Source: Massilia sp. Root133
GTDB taxonomy: Bacteria > Pseudomonadota > Gammaproteobacteria > Burkholderiales > Burkholderiaceae_D
Assembly (NCBI RefSeq): GCF_001426525.1
Contig: NZ_LMEW01000034.1
Span: forward strand, 140,190-204,189
DNA: 64,000 nucleotides
Reading direction: 5' to 3'
Within the stretch, counting starts at the first letter, position 1, and each line of letters opens with the position of its first letter. The position numbers and the translations under genes are program-made. The notes under the pieces are model-generated. The model had not been told where the DNA came from. It saw only the letters and a list, made by a program, of their open reading frames with translations, and made no database searches. Positions 8,643-17,653 of this stretch are shown in pieces.

Positions 8643-9860
8643 TCAAGCAACATCAACGCCGAAGCGCTTGCACAACCCATAAATACCGTCCTCGAATGTT
8701 TCGGACGAGCGGTGCAATTTCCAGTCCGAGCCATGCCGCTGCAACATCAGCATCACCCGTCCACGGCTACCGACAGCGCCGTGCCCCGATTGCCAAGCGA
8801 CCAGAACCTCGCCGCGCGCGGTATCGATCAGCTCGGTTGTAGAATCGACCGCTGGTAGACAGTGCTGCCGTGCAGCGTCGACGTTCATGCTCACCGTGAC
8901 GGCGATCTTGTCGATCTCCGACGGCACTTGGTCAAGATCAATCTCCAGACTTTCGTTAGCGTGCCGCTCGCTGTCCTTGTTAATGCCACTGTTTCGCACC
9001 GAACCACAGGGCGAATGCCGCAATATTGCGTTGGTGTCGGGATCGGTTGCCCAGCTTGAGATGAAGTCTGCATCGCCACGCACTTGACCTGCAGGCGTCA
9101 ACAGAAACGCACAGGTGTCGATGCCATACGGCGCCGCTGCACCGATCACAGACCAGCGGGTCCGCACGACCAGACGTGGGGGCATAAACGCTGCCAATTT
9201 AGCTTTCGCACGTTCTGCGTAAGCACCGTCGGAATGAGCGATCATGAAGGCAGTCCAACTTGCTTTGCTATCGGCACCGCATGCAGCGCGCCAAGCTAAC
9301 TCCTCCGAGTCGACCGAGCGCGCTGCGGGCGCCAGCCGTGCAAGCGCAGAGCGGGCTTCATCAGCATGTCTACTGGACGGATGTGCAGCGAGAAAGGCCG
9401 AATAGGCCTCGCGTGAATCAAGTGCCTGCGCAGTCTGCCACGCTATATCGGCACGTGCTTCCGAAATGCCGGGGTCACGTTCCACTGCTGCAGGCGCAAT
9501 AGCGGCTGGTGGCTTGTTAACGGGAGCACGCGCAGCGCTGGACATGGACCAGCGCACACCCTGTTGGACAGATCCGCCGCCCAGCGGATCGAGCTTAACG
9601 AGGTAGTTACTATTCTCGTCGAAATGTCTGGCCAGCGCTGACGGCAGCGGCAAGGTGAGCTGATCTTGGCCAGTGATATGGCCCTGCAGTTCAATCCAGT
9701 TATCAGCGACATCCCAGCCGTGCAAGTGCAGATAAGGACGGGGGTAACCCCAGCGCTTAAAGCATGCCCGTACTACGCCATTGACCAGGTTCGGCCCCGT
9801 AACGACGAGACCGACGCTTTGTTCTCCAAATTCGGTCTCTGACAACCTAATCCTATACAT
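8643..9860 (-). CDS. TerD-domain protein with central helical repeats
   Basis: The C-terminal 170 or so residues match the TerD fold of tellurite-resistance/stress systems: FLLTPAGQVRGDADFISS, SGINKD, a NESLEIDLDQVPSEIDKI strand-helix, and the closing WKLHRSSETF and LCKRFGVDV. TerD proteins bind calcium through acidic residues such as these. The middle has two copies of a helical unit ending AHPSSRHADEARSAL and AHSDGAYAERAKAKL, a Sel1/TPR-like pattern. The N-terminus is not recognised. The start ATG at 9860 is nine bases after GGGGAG; GTG 9890 and ATG 9866 are alternatives. It begins 16 bases after srfC and is the last gene of the Srf/Ter operon. TerD fused to a repeat scaffold suggests an assembly or sensing role; function is not known. 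Confidence 0.75.
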   Translation of the reverse strand: MYRIRLSETEFGEQSVGLVVTGPNLVNGVVRACFKRWGYPRPYLHLHGWDVADNWIELQGHITGQDQLTLPLPSALARHFDENSNYLVKLDPLGGGSVQQGVRWSMSSAARAPVNKPPAAIAPAAVERDPGISEARADIAWQTAQALDSREAYSAFLAAHPSSRHADEARSALARLAPAARSVDSEELAWRAACGADSKASWTAFMIAHSDGAYAERAKAKLAAFMPPRLVVRTRWSVIGAAAPYGIDTCAFLLTPAGQVRGDADFISSWATDPDTNAILRHSPCGSVRNSGINKDSERHANESLEIDLDQVPSEIDKIAVTVSMNVDAARQHCLPAVDSTTELIDTARGEVLVAWQSGHGAVGSRGRVMLMLQRHGSDWKLHRSSETFEDGIYGLCKRFGVDVA

Positions 9861-9876
9861 CACCATCGGCTCCCCG

Positions 9877-12546
9877 CTATGCGTGCGCACGCAGCGCAGT
9901 CAGGATGTCGCCTAAGCGCGCATTGGCCTCGACATTGCCTGAGACGCCGGCCAGATAGTCAGCGTTGGTGCGGACCGTTGCCTGAAGGCCTTGCAGCCAA
10001 TCCATAAGATAGGGCTTTTCGTAGTCAGCCGAGGTTTCCGTTAGCGCTGCCATCGGCGTGGCCGTCTCAGGGCTCGCGAAAATGACTTGCCGGGTCCCTT
10101 GCAGCGTGTCGATGCCAACGCCGCCCGGATTGCATGGATAGTGCCCGGCAAGGTCAACAAAATGGTTCCAGCGATTGGTCACAGGGGCAATCTGGCGCCA
10201 GCGCCAGGTCCCGGTCTCGGCTCGGAAACTGCGATTCTTACGCACGTCTTCAGCAAGTTCGTCCACAAGGCCCGTCTTGCGCGCAGAGACTTCCAACTCG
10301 CGCGCAATGTCGAGTAAGTGCTGTGCCGCGACGCCGTAGTATTTCAACACTTGCGGTGCACGGGTCAGATCGGCAACCCCCGCCTGCCACGCAGCAATTA
10401 CAGTCTCAACAAAAATATGCCCAAAATGGCGCTCTACTGCCACGGGACGCGGCGCTGCCTCGACCGGGGCGAGCCCAAGCAATGCCGCTGTTTCGGCATC
10501 GAGCTCGTCAGGTTCGGGGGGCGCTTGCGCCTTGTCGGTAGCGCGGTCTGGTATTGCAGCTTGCTCGGACTGATAGAACGCAGCACGCGCCGCCTCGTCG
10601 TCCAATTTAAGAGAGCCGATGAGTTCGCCCAGACGCTCACGCTTGAGCAATGGGGCAAGCGCAAGCAACAGGGTTTTGGCCAAAGTAGCCTTTTCGCTAC
10701 GCAGTTCGCTGACGTCAGCGCTGATGTAATGGCGGCCCAACGCATTGGCGACTCTGCGCGCCAGCAGCGCCAATTGCTGCCGTACCTGATTTACTTTGAC
10801 TTGTGGATGGCAGATGGGAACCAGCGCCATCACGATGCGCATAATGCCACCATCGTTGAGCAACATGGCCTCGTCCCAGGCTGCGGCTGGCTCGGCAAAA
10901 TGCTCGTGCACAAGCGGATTGTCGAGGAACGCAGTGCGCAAAGTCGCGATGAACTCTTGCTTATCAGGTCGCAGCGAGGTTTCCTGTGCGTTCCCTGGGC
11001 CGCCATAGGCAAACAAGGCGTCTTGACGGAAGTTCGGGTTGCGCAGCCAGAAGGTATTCTTGAACTGGCCCCTGTTATCCCACTTTTTCACCCAGTCGGT
11101 ACGGTGTGCATGCGCAGCGAAGGGTTTAAGAAGCGAGGCTTCGAGTCGCGTTGCCCAGCGCGTGCCATCCACGCCCTTGCCTGCGCTCTGCTCAAAGGCA
11201 GTATCAAATTTCGTCAGCACGAACAGCAGGGTGGAAGGTACTTGGCTGCGGTCTGCAGCAGTGGCCCCATGGGTCAATTCGATCCAGTTCTCGATGAGTT
11301 CACCTAAGCCGACCACTTCCTGATTCGACGGCCCGACGCAAAGCAACATCGCGGAGAGTTCACGCTCTTCGGCATACCGTTCGAACAGGTATGCGACTTT
11401 ACCCCGAAGGAAATTCTCGGCGCGAATGTCGCGCTCACCTAAGCGCTGACGCGGCTGCGGCTGGCGCGAGCGTGCGCCAGGGAAGTCGAGTAGATCGGTG
11501 TGGGCGAAAAATGGGTGCGGACAATGCGCCAAGTTGATGCGCAGTTCCGACACAAGTGCCGCGAGCTCGGCGCGCTCCAACTGGACCGCGGTGCCGTTGG
11601 GTGCGACCACGTTCACCAAATCACCGGCTGCCTCCCCGAGCATGCTCAGGGTCGCGACATCGATAATGCTTTGGGTCGAGCGCTGCCAGTTGTCACCGCG
11701 CACATCGAACAACACCGCGGGTTCGCACGACGCCGAGCGCGCACCACCGAGTTGCATCAAGCGGCCTTGCAATCGTCGGTAAATATCCGTATAGCTGGGC
11801 AGTTGTTCCCACAGGGTCGAGAACAAAGCGACGCGCGCTTCTGGCCCAAGGGCAGGCCCAAGCTCGATCGCTTGCTGCCAGAACCCAAAGCGTCGCAGCG
11901 CCTTCATGCGTGTGTTGCTGCCCAGATGGCCGTTCACGTACGCTTCCAGGTCGTACACCGCTTCAATCGCGATGCCCGCCCCAGCCCGAACATGACCGCG
12001 CGCAGCAGCGATGGCCTGATCGATCTCGGCCTGATGCTGCTCAGGCTCACTATCGTCGGGATGTTGGACATCGGCGGCGAACGAGTTGGCGAGAATCTTG
12101 ACGACATCGATCTCGGTCAGCAACCCAACCTGCACCGGAAAGGCTGGCGTTCCCAACACGCCTGGCTGGTAAGTAAAACGCGTGACCAAGCCAGTCGATT
12201 CCTTACCGCCTTCTGGATTGATCTTTGCGAGGAAGTCTTCTTGCCGGTCGCCAAACAAGGACAAGACGCTACCTTCTCGATCCCGTGCAAGTGCCGAGAT
12301 CAAGTACGATTTGCCGGCCTGGCTTGGGCCAAACACCCCGACTGCCATTTTGGCGCCTGCGGCATACTGCAGCCGTTCGGCGCTGACCACGGCCATCCGC
12401 AGTTCGCGCGTCAGCAGCGCGTCAGCGCGGACTGCGTCATCGCCCGACTCGCTGCACCATGCAAGCGCTTGCTGGCAGGCGCGTGCCACCGAGGCGGCGG
12501 CATCCTTGAGATTGTCGTTGTACTCCAAGTGTGCTCCCGCTGTCAT
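9877..12546 (-). CDS. SrfC-like putative virulence factor, predicted dynamin-like GTPase
   Basis: An 889-residue protein of the SrfC/Virul_Fac family. A P-loop GPSQAGKS is at 73-80, a switch-type LLDFPGARSR follows at about 360-370, and a TKFD base-specificity motif (VLTKFDTAF) comes later. Together these give a GTPase order G1-G3-G4. The remainder is largely helical, as in dynamin-like or membrane-remodelling GTPases. It overlaps the preceding srfB-like gene by four bases (ATGA) and is followed 16 bases later by the TerD gene. In enterobacteria srfABC are neighbours of unknown biochemical role, named from Salmonella regulation studies. The GTPase call is from motifs; target membrane or partner is inference. 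Confidence 0.8.
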   Translation of the reverse strand: MTAGAHLEYNDNLKDAAASVARACQQALAWCSESGDDAVRADALLTRELRMAVVSAERLQYAAGAKMAVGVFGPSQAGKSYLISALARDREGSVLSLFGDRQEDFLAKINPEGGKESTGLVTRFTYQPGVLGTPAFPVQVGLLTEIDVVKILANSFAADVQHPDDSEPEQHQAEIDQAIAAARGHVRAGAGIAIEAVYDLEAYVNGHLGSNTRMKALRRFGFWQQAIELGPALGPEARVALFSTLWEQLPSYTDIYRRLQGRLMQLGGARSASCEPAVLFDVRGDNWQRSTQSIIDVATLSMLGEAAGDLVNVVAPNGTAVQLERAELAALVSELRINLAHCPHPFFAHTDLLDFPGARSRQPQPRQRLGERDIRAENFLRGKVAYLFERYAEERELSAMLLCVGPSNQEVVGLGELIENWIELTHGATAADRSQVPSTLLFVLTKFDTAFEQSAGKGVDGTRWATRLEASLLKPFAAHAHRTDWVKKWDNRGQFKNTFWLRNPNFRQDALFAYGGPGNAQETSLRPDKQEFIATLRTAFLDNPLVHEHFAEPAAAWDEAMLLNDGGIMRIVMALVPICHPQVKVNQVRQQLALLARRVANALGRHYISADVSELRSEKATLAKTLLLALAPLLKRERLGELIGSLKLDDEAARAAFYQSEQAAIPDRATDKAQAPPEPDELDAETAALLGLAPVEAAPRPVAVERHFGHIFVETVIAAWQAGVADLTRAPQVLKYYGVAAQHLLDIARELEVSARKTGLVDELAEDVRKNRSFRAETGTWRWRQIAPVTNRWNHFVDLAGHYPCNPGGVGIDTLQGTRQVIFASPETATPMAALTETSADYEKPYLMDWLQGLQATVRTNADYLAGVSGNVEANARLGDILTALRAHA

Positions 12547-15500
12547 TGGCGCTCGAACAGACCGGTATCGATCCAGTGGCCGTGTTCGTCTTTAAGTGTC
12601 TTCAGTTGTAGTGTCAGGTCGCGTGCCGGGACCATATGGCCGTCGGCGGCGTTGATCTCCTCGATCTTGAACACGCCTTCATCAAACGTCGCGTTGTCCT
12701 CTTCGGTCACGGTGCCGGCTCGATTGCGCCGGTAGCTGAGTGTGACCCGGTAAGGTACGCCATGACGGATCGCCGTCTCTTTCGCACTTTGGCTTGCAAA
12801 GCTTAAGTAATAAAACGGCGTAGCCGTCCAACGCTCGAGAGGAAGCTGTCGAAAGCCGATAAAGATCGGGCCAACAAAGTCGAAGGTATGCTCCTGCTCC
12901 TGATCGGCCTGCGCGTCTAAGTCGATACCCGAAAAAAAGCGATCGGCGGCCAAAATCTGCCCACTTTTCTGCATGAGCCCGACGTGGCGTACGGTCGAGA
13001 CTGGCTTGAGCTTCGATGTCGTGCAATGGAAGTTCAGCAGATCGCCTTCGGACAGTGCACACAGCATTGCTCCGACCACGCCGGTCGTCTTCGGGTCGGC
13101 AATGACGCCACCCGGGCTCCAGAACGGATACCAACGCTCGACCTGATAAGTGTTCATCGGCACGATGCGCGAAGCCGGCAATGGCGGGCGTCTCTGGACC
13201 ACCGCCTTCACGGCGGGCAGACACGACGGCCGTCCCGACAGCAGTAGCACGTCACACGACCAAGCCGCAACGACCTCGCACAGGTCGCGCAGCACGGGCG
13301 TTACGACGTTTTCAATGGTGCGCGCCACCTCGGCCAAGTTGATTGGATTCTCCCAGTCGCGCAGCGGGAAGCCGGATAGGCCATGCTGCATGATCGGTTC
13401 GTCCAGATAGCGCAAGACTTCCGCGCGCGGCTGATTACTCCCGGCAAACACGTCGGCAAAACGAAGCGTAAACGGCGTCGTTGCTGCCTCGGCCAATGGC
13501 GTTTGTTCAGCTTGGCGCAAGATCGCAAGGCCCATCGGAACCGCATACTGCTGGGCAAATTGGCTACGCAGGTTACGGTCCTGTTCAGACAGTCCAGCGT
13601 AGTCACGGCACAGGCGCGACGTTAACACGGTCGCGGCATCGGCTAACCCACGCTCCGCCAGCGCCGCCTCCAGGGGCGCGAGCAAATGGTGCTCAATCAC
13701 TGCTTTTAAAATATTGTCGCCGGCCAGATTAAACCCTTCGCGGAATTCTTGAACCGGTTCCAGCAGCGCGGCTGCACCGGCCGACTTATCGACGTAGGTT
13801 GTCACGATCAAGTCAGTCGTACCACCACCAATATCGATGCTGGCCACGCGGAAGCACGGCCGCTCACCGTGCGCGACGCGGCGCTGGCCAAACACGCTGA
13901 AATAAGCGCTGGCGTCACCTGCGTATTTTTCGGCGACTTCGTTATACACGTAGACCATCTGCGTCGTGCTGGCCTCGTCCCATTGGCAGCGCACTACAGG
14001 CGGCGCTTGGTACGCAAAGCGCACGTCGTGCGCCCCGTCTTCGTCAATCCAACCGAGCGCGCGCCACAAGGTTCCCACCGCCCAGTTGGCTGAGCGCTCA
14101 AAAATCTGCCGTTCGGCGATCGTCATCGCCGATGGCACCGTCAAAATCACGGTACGCAGACGACGTGCTAGGTCGCTGTTCTGCTTGATCGCGCGCTGGG
14201 CAGGCGAATTGATCTGCACGAGTGCGTGCGCCAGGATTTCACAGAGCAGAAAGCACATCAGCGAACTGCGCGAAAACATGGGCTCGGTAACCGGATAGGG
14301 CTCCTGGTCGCGTAGCAGAGGATCGCGCTGCGCGCGCGGATCCTCTAGCACATGCAGCGGGGTGCCCTGGTTATTGACGAAGCCAGCCAGCAAGCCGCTA
14401 TTCACCGGGGGTTCCTCCCCGTTCGGCTCGTCGGGGTCAGGACAGTAACGCCACTCCTGCAGACGCGCGCCGCGGTCCCAAAGATAGCGCTTGGGGCTCG
14501 ACATAGTGGTCTGACCCTCGTCACGCCGCGAACCCAATGCGACCCGCGCTGCCTCAGGCCCGACCCGCACCATCGATGGCCATTCGAAAGCGGCGCGCCG
14601 CCGCCCGCTGCCGCGCGCATGCCCATGCGGATCACCAAAGCGCATCTTAACGAACGCGAGGTTCGAGCCAAACGGTTCCGTATGGCGCCGCAGCGGATCA
14701 GACAGATCGCGCAACTGCAGCACCGCACTGTTCGACAGTGCCAATCCTTGTTCGGGACGGCGTTCGAGCAACATGCCAGCGGTACGCGAATTTCCGATAT
14801 CGAGCACAAGGTCGACGTCAATCGGTTCGTTGCGGTCGGGATCAATCAGGCGCACCGAGGGAATCGAGCCAGCGTTGTGCAACAGGTCGACGAAGGTGAT
14901 GTAGCGCGCGAGATGTTCCAGCTGATAATCGAACTCTTCAGTGCGTATCGGTCTGCCGGGGCGACGCCGCCGTAGCAGCGCGTAGTGCAAGTCGCGCAGC
15001 CATTCATGAACCCAGTCCTGTGCCAGGAACCAAGCACTCTGGCTGACATCAGCCACCAAGGCAAACTCGGCGCCGTCGCGCACGTCGCGCTCGCGCGGCG
15101 CTGGATACGTCTGTTCATCGCTGCCCTCGTGAGCGGCTTCCAGGTTGGTATCGAAGGCAATCGTCAGCTGGTGGGTGTAACGCCCCTCGGGATCGTCCCA
15201 TGTGCAAAGACGAGCCCGTACCCAATTGCTCGGACCGTTGCGGAAGCGCGGGGTCTCGGCCCCTGCCATCACTTCGCGTCGGAAGAATGGCAGGGGTACC
15301 CATTGGTTCAGGAAGGGTTCAACGGCCTTCTCTGCACTGGTTGCGTAGGCTGGCTGGATCGGTTTGTCGCCTTGCCCAGGCCGTGGATCGGTTGCCGGCA
15401 CACCTCTCGCTAGGTCGATGTAGCGACCATCTTCCTCTTTCAAGCACATCAAATGCCAGCGCCGCTCATCGCCAGACAACCCGTCGTGGTACTCCCAAAA

Positions 15501-15617
15501 CTGGATCTGGCTCTTCGGGATGGCCTTCAGGTTCAGCCCAATGTCCAGAAATTGAAGCGTGCCACCTGGGATCAGCGCGACGCTGCCGCGATACTCCGGT
15601 AAATGATGTTTTTTCAT
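12543..15617 (-). CDS. SrfB-like protein, predicted Hsp70/actin-fold ATPase
   Basis: A 1024-residue protein of the SrfB family. Two phosphate-binding loops of the Hsp70/actin superfamily are clear: VLDIGNSRTA at 271-280 (phosphate 1) and IDIGGGTTDL at 594-603 (phosphate 2). An adenosine-type motif LLLSGRPS lies further on, before MNTYQVERWYPFW. The first 260 residues are an extra N-terminal region. The fold predicts an ATP-dependent clamp or polymer-forming protein rather than an enzyme acting on small substrates. It overlaps srfA-like upstream and srfC-like downstream by ATGA, so the three products are probably made in fixed proportion and may form a complex. Family assignment is good; cellular role is unknown. 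Confidence 0.82.
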   Translation of the reverse strand: MKKHHLPEYRGSVALIPGGTLQFLDIGLNLKAIPKSQIQFWEYHDGLSGDERRWHLMCLKEEDGRYIDLARGVPATDPRPGQGDKPIQPAYATSAEKAVEPFLNQWVPLPFFRREVMAGAETPRFRNGPSNWVRARLCTWDDPEGRYTHQLTIAFDTNLEAAHEGSDEQTYPAPRERDVRDGAEFALVADVSQSAWFLAQDWVHEWLRDLHYALLRRRRPGRPIRTEEFDYQLEHLARYITFVDLLHNAGSIPSVRLIDPDRNEPIDVDLVLDIGNSRTAGMLLERRPEQGLALSNSAVLQLRDLSDPLRRHTEPFGSNLAFVKMRFGDPHGHARGSGRRRAAFEWPSMVRVGPEAARVALGSRRDEGQTTMSSPKRYLWDRGARLQEWRYCPDPDEPNGEEPPVNSGLLAGFVNNQGTPLHVLEDPRAQRDPLLRDQEPYPVTEPMFSRSSLMCFLLCEILAHALVQINSPAQRAIKQNSDLARRLRTVILTVPSAMTIAERQIFERSANWAVGTLWRALGWIDEDGAHDVRFAYQAPPVVRCQWDEASTTQMVYVYNEVAEKYAGDASAYFSVFGQRRVAHGERPCFRVASIDIGGGTTDLIVTTYVDKSAGAAALLEPVQEFREGFNLAGDNILKAVIEHHLLAPLEAALAERGLADAATVLTSRLCRDYAGLSEQDRNLRSQFAQQYAVPMGLAILRQAEQTPLAEAATTPFTLRFADVFAGSNQPRAEVLRYLDEPIMQHGLSGFPLRDWENPINLAEVARTIENVVTPVLRDLCEVVAAWSCDVLLLSGRPSCLPAVKAVVQRRPPLPASRIVPMNTYQVERWYPFWSPGGVIADPKTTGVVGAMLCALSEGDLLNFHCTTSKLKPVSTVRHVGLMQKSGQILAADRFFSGIDLDAQADQEQEHTFDFVGPIFIGFRQLPLERWTATPFYYLSFASQSAKETAIRHGVPYRVTLSYRRNRAGTVTEEDNATFDEGVFKIEEINAADGHMVPARDLTLQLKTLKDEHGHWIDTGLFERQ

Positions 15618-16642
15618 TGTTTATTTTCCGTCGACGCGCAACGCGCCGCAATCTGGCCAGCCTGATCTCGCAGTGCCGCAATCTCGGTGCGCAACTGCTG
15701 CTCTTCGTTGTCGCCGGACAGGGCGAGGCTAGCCGGCACAGTGCTGCAGGCCCGCACCAAAAAACCAATCAGCAGGAGCGCAAGTATGAGTAGCAGCAGG
15801 TACCTCAGCAGGCTCCATAGACCGCCATCCCAATGGCCGTGCCAGCGTACGTCCCGATGGGCCGACATCTTGTACGCTGCATCTGCCGCAGTCGGCCTCC
15901 TCACTGTGGGAACCACGGGTGAAACCGGTGGCGTCACACGTACGGTCGGCTTGCGCGGCGGCGCCACTTCGAACACCTTGCTCGGCTCGGGCTGGGCTTG
16001 TGCAATCGGTTCATCTTGACGCACCGGGAGTGGCTCGCTGGCAGTCACAGGCTGCGGCTCAGGCGCCGGTTCGGGAGCGGCGGCCGGCACGGCAGGCTCG
16101 GTCGCCACCACAGGCGACGGCGCGTCTTCCGTGGGCTGCATCGGTTCGCTTTCTGCGCGGGCCGATCCTATTGTCCACAGATCGACGGACCGTTCGTCGC
16201 CTGTCACGAGACTGCAGCCCCACTCCGCCAGAACCGGCTGGCCACCGACCGAAAACAGGCAACGCGCCGGATCGGTCACAGTGAGCATCGCGCGGAAGGT
16301 GTCAGCACGCGTACCTGCAGTCTGTGCACCGCTCGAGATATAGCGTTCCGCCACACTTTTAATTTGCGCACGAAGCTGATCCAGCTGGTGCCACAACGCT
16401 TGCTGGACGTCGGGCGGCAGTTGCGCGACTGGCACGATTGGCCCGTCTGCCACCGTGTACCACGCGATTTCGCCGCGTACAGGATTGAGCTGCGGCTCGG
16501 CGAATACGTCACCGACCGCGCGACTGCCTGTATGTTGGACAAGCAAGCGCCGCATCTGCCCATACAGGTCGAGCACGGACTGCCCATACACGCCTCGGAT
16601 ATCAACTGCGGCGCGCGCTGTTACAAGGGGAAGTTTTCTCAT
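15614..16642 (-). CDS. SrfA-like membrane-anchored protein
   Basis: A 342-residue protein placed first of three Srf-type genes. Residues 1-170 look globular. From about 170 to 250 is a Pro/Glu/Ala-rich linker (repeated PEP, APEPAPEPQP), then a single membrane segment near 285-307 (LLRYLLLLILALLLIGFLV), and a short C-terminal tail with a coiled-coil-like stretch. It overlaps the protease gene upstream and srfB-like downstream by ATGA. The topology suggests it tethers the SrfB/SrfC pair to the membrane, which is inference. I call it SrfA-like mainly from position and layout, since sequence motifs are few. Confidence 0.6.
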   Translation of the reverse strand: MRKLPLVTARAAVDIRGVYGQSVLDLYGQMRRLLVQHTGSRAVGDVFAEPQLNPVRGEIAWYTVADGPIVPVAQLPPDVQQALWHQLDQLRAQIKSVAERYISSGAQTAGTRADTFRAMLTVTDPARCLFSVGGQPVLAEWGCSLVTGDERSVDLWTIGSARAESEPMQPTEDAPSPVVATEPAVPAAAPEPAPEPQPVTASEPLPVRQDEPIAQAQPEPSKVFEVAPPRKPTVRVTPPVSPVVPTVRRPTAADAAYKMSAHRDVRWHGHWDGGLWSLLRYLLLLILALLLIGFLVRACSTVPASLALSGDNEEQQLRTEIAALRDQAGQIAARCASTENKQ

Positions 16643-17607
16643 CGCAGTGCTCTAGCAGAACAATGTTCGCTGGCTTCAGCAAAGCGTGCGCCGTGGGCGC
16701 GCAAGAATGTACTTAGGTCTGCCGCGCTCAGCGCGTAGAGGACGCGTCCGGCAAACTCGCTCGACTTGCTCACAAACGTGTTGACGCCTACGACACGCGC
16801 GCAGCGGTCCACGAGCGGGCCACCGGAGTTACCGGGAGAGATGTCGGCCGTGTGAATCACCAGTTTGACGCCATTGTCTTGGGGTTGGGTGACGCTGACT
16901 TCGCCAGGCGATAGCACCGTCTCCGGCGCTTCTCCGCCCTGCCCCTGTAACAAATTTGCCAAGCGCGGATCCGTGCGCATCACGAGACCTGGATAACCCG
17001 CTGCCACAACCGGCGCGAGCCGACTGGCATCATCAGCGATGGCCAACGGCATCGCGGCCACGGGCGCTGAAAGACGCAGTAAGGCGAAGTCAGGAGAACC
17101 TACCTTGCTCGTCGGCGTGGTTGCGACCACACGCGCCGGCAGCACCTTACCCAATGTGCGGCTGGTTACCCAGACGCCATCTGGGCCAGCGCTCTCAACC
17201 ACATGACTATTCGTGACGATCAGCTCGGGCGTTACGAAGAATCCGCTCCCATGGGCATGCTTACTAATGATGAGCACAACTGCGGCGTCAAGCATGGCAG
17301 TCAGCTGTTCCGGCGAACGAGGCTGTCCATCCGTAGGGTTCACGGGCACCGTACCGCTCTGCGGGGGGATCGCGCGGTAGGCGTTATATTCTCTGCCCTG
17401 TGCACGCAAGTCGGCCGAGGTACAGCCGGCCGCAACAAGCGCACTAAGGCGATCGCGCTCGCTACGCAGCGATGCCAGAAGCAAGCCACGTTGTGTCGCC
17501 GCGGGACCCGACACACTGGCGCTTGCGCTGGCGCGCGTGAGCAGCAACACGGCCGCGAGCGCAGTGACCAGCGCAACGACGGTGAACCACCATACGCGCG
17601 AGCTCAT
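16639..17607 (-). CDS. Membrane-anchored trypsin-like serine protease
   Basis: A chymotrypsin-fold (S1/DegP-type) protease of 322 residues from the ATG at 17607, chosen because AAGGG lies nine bases upstream; a TTG at 17631 would add eight residues. An N-terminal membrane helix spans about 6-24, then a spacer with helices, then the protease domain with an intact triad: His135 in VTNSHVV, Asp173 in SPDFALL and Ser261 in SPGNSGGP. No PDZ domain follows, unlike DegP/DegQ. It overlaps the SrfA-like gene by four bases, so it is made together with the Srf proteins. The helix placement predicts the protease faces the periplasm. Its substrate could be a phage or envelope protein or another member of the operon; none is shown by the sequence. 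Confidence 0.85.
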   Translation of the reverse strand: MSSRVWWFTVVALVTALAAVLLLTRASASASVSGPAATQRGLLLASLRSERDRLSALVAAGCTSADLRAQGREYNAYRAIPPQSGTVPVNPTDGQPRSPEQLTAMLDAAVVLIISKHAHGSGFFVTPELIVTNSHVVESAGPDGVWVTSRTLGKVLPARVVATTPTSKVGSPDFALLRLSAPVAAMPLAIADDASRLAPVVAAGYPGLVMRTDPRLANLLQGQGGEAPETVLSPGEVSVTQPQDNGVKLVIHTADISPGNSGGPLVDRCARVVGVNTFVSKSSEFAGRVLYALSAADLSTFLRAHGARFAEASEHCSARALR

Positions 17608-17653
17608 TGCCGGGACACCCTTGGGTAGCAACTACCACTTCTGCCCATACACT

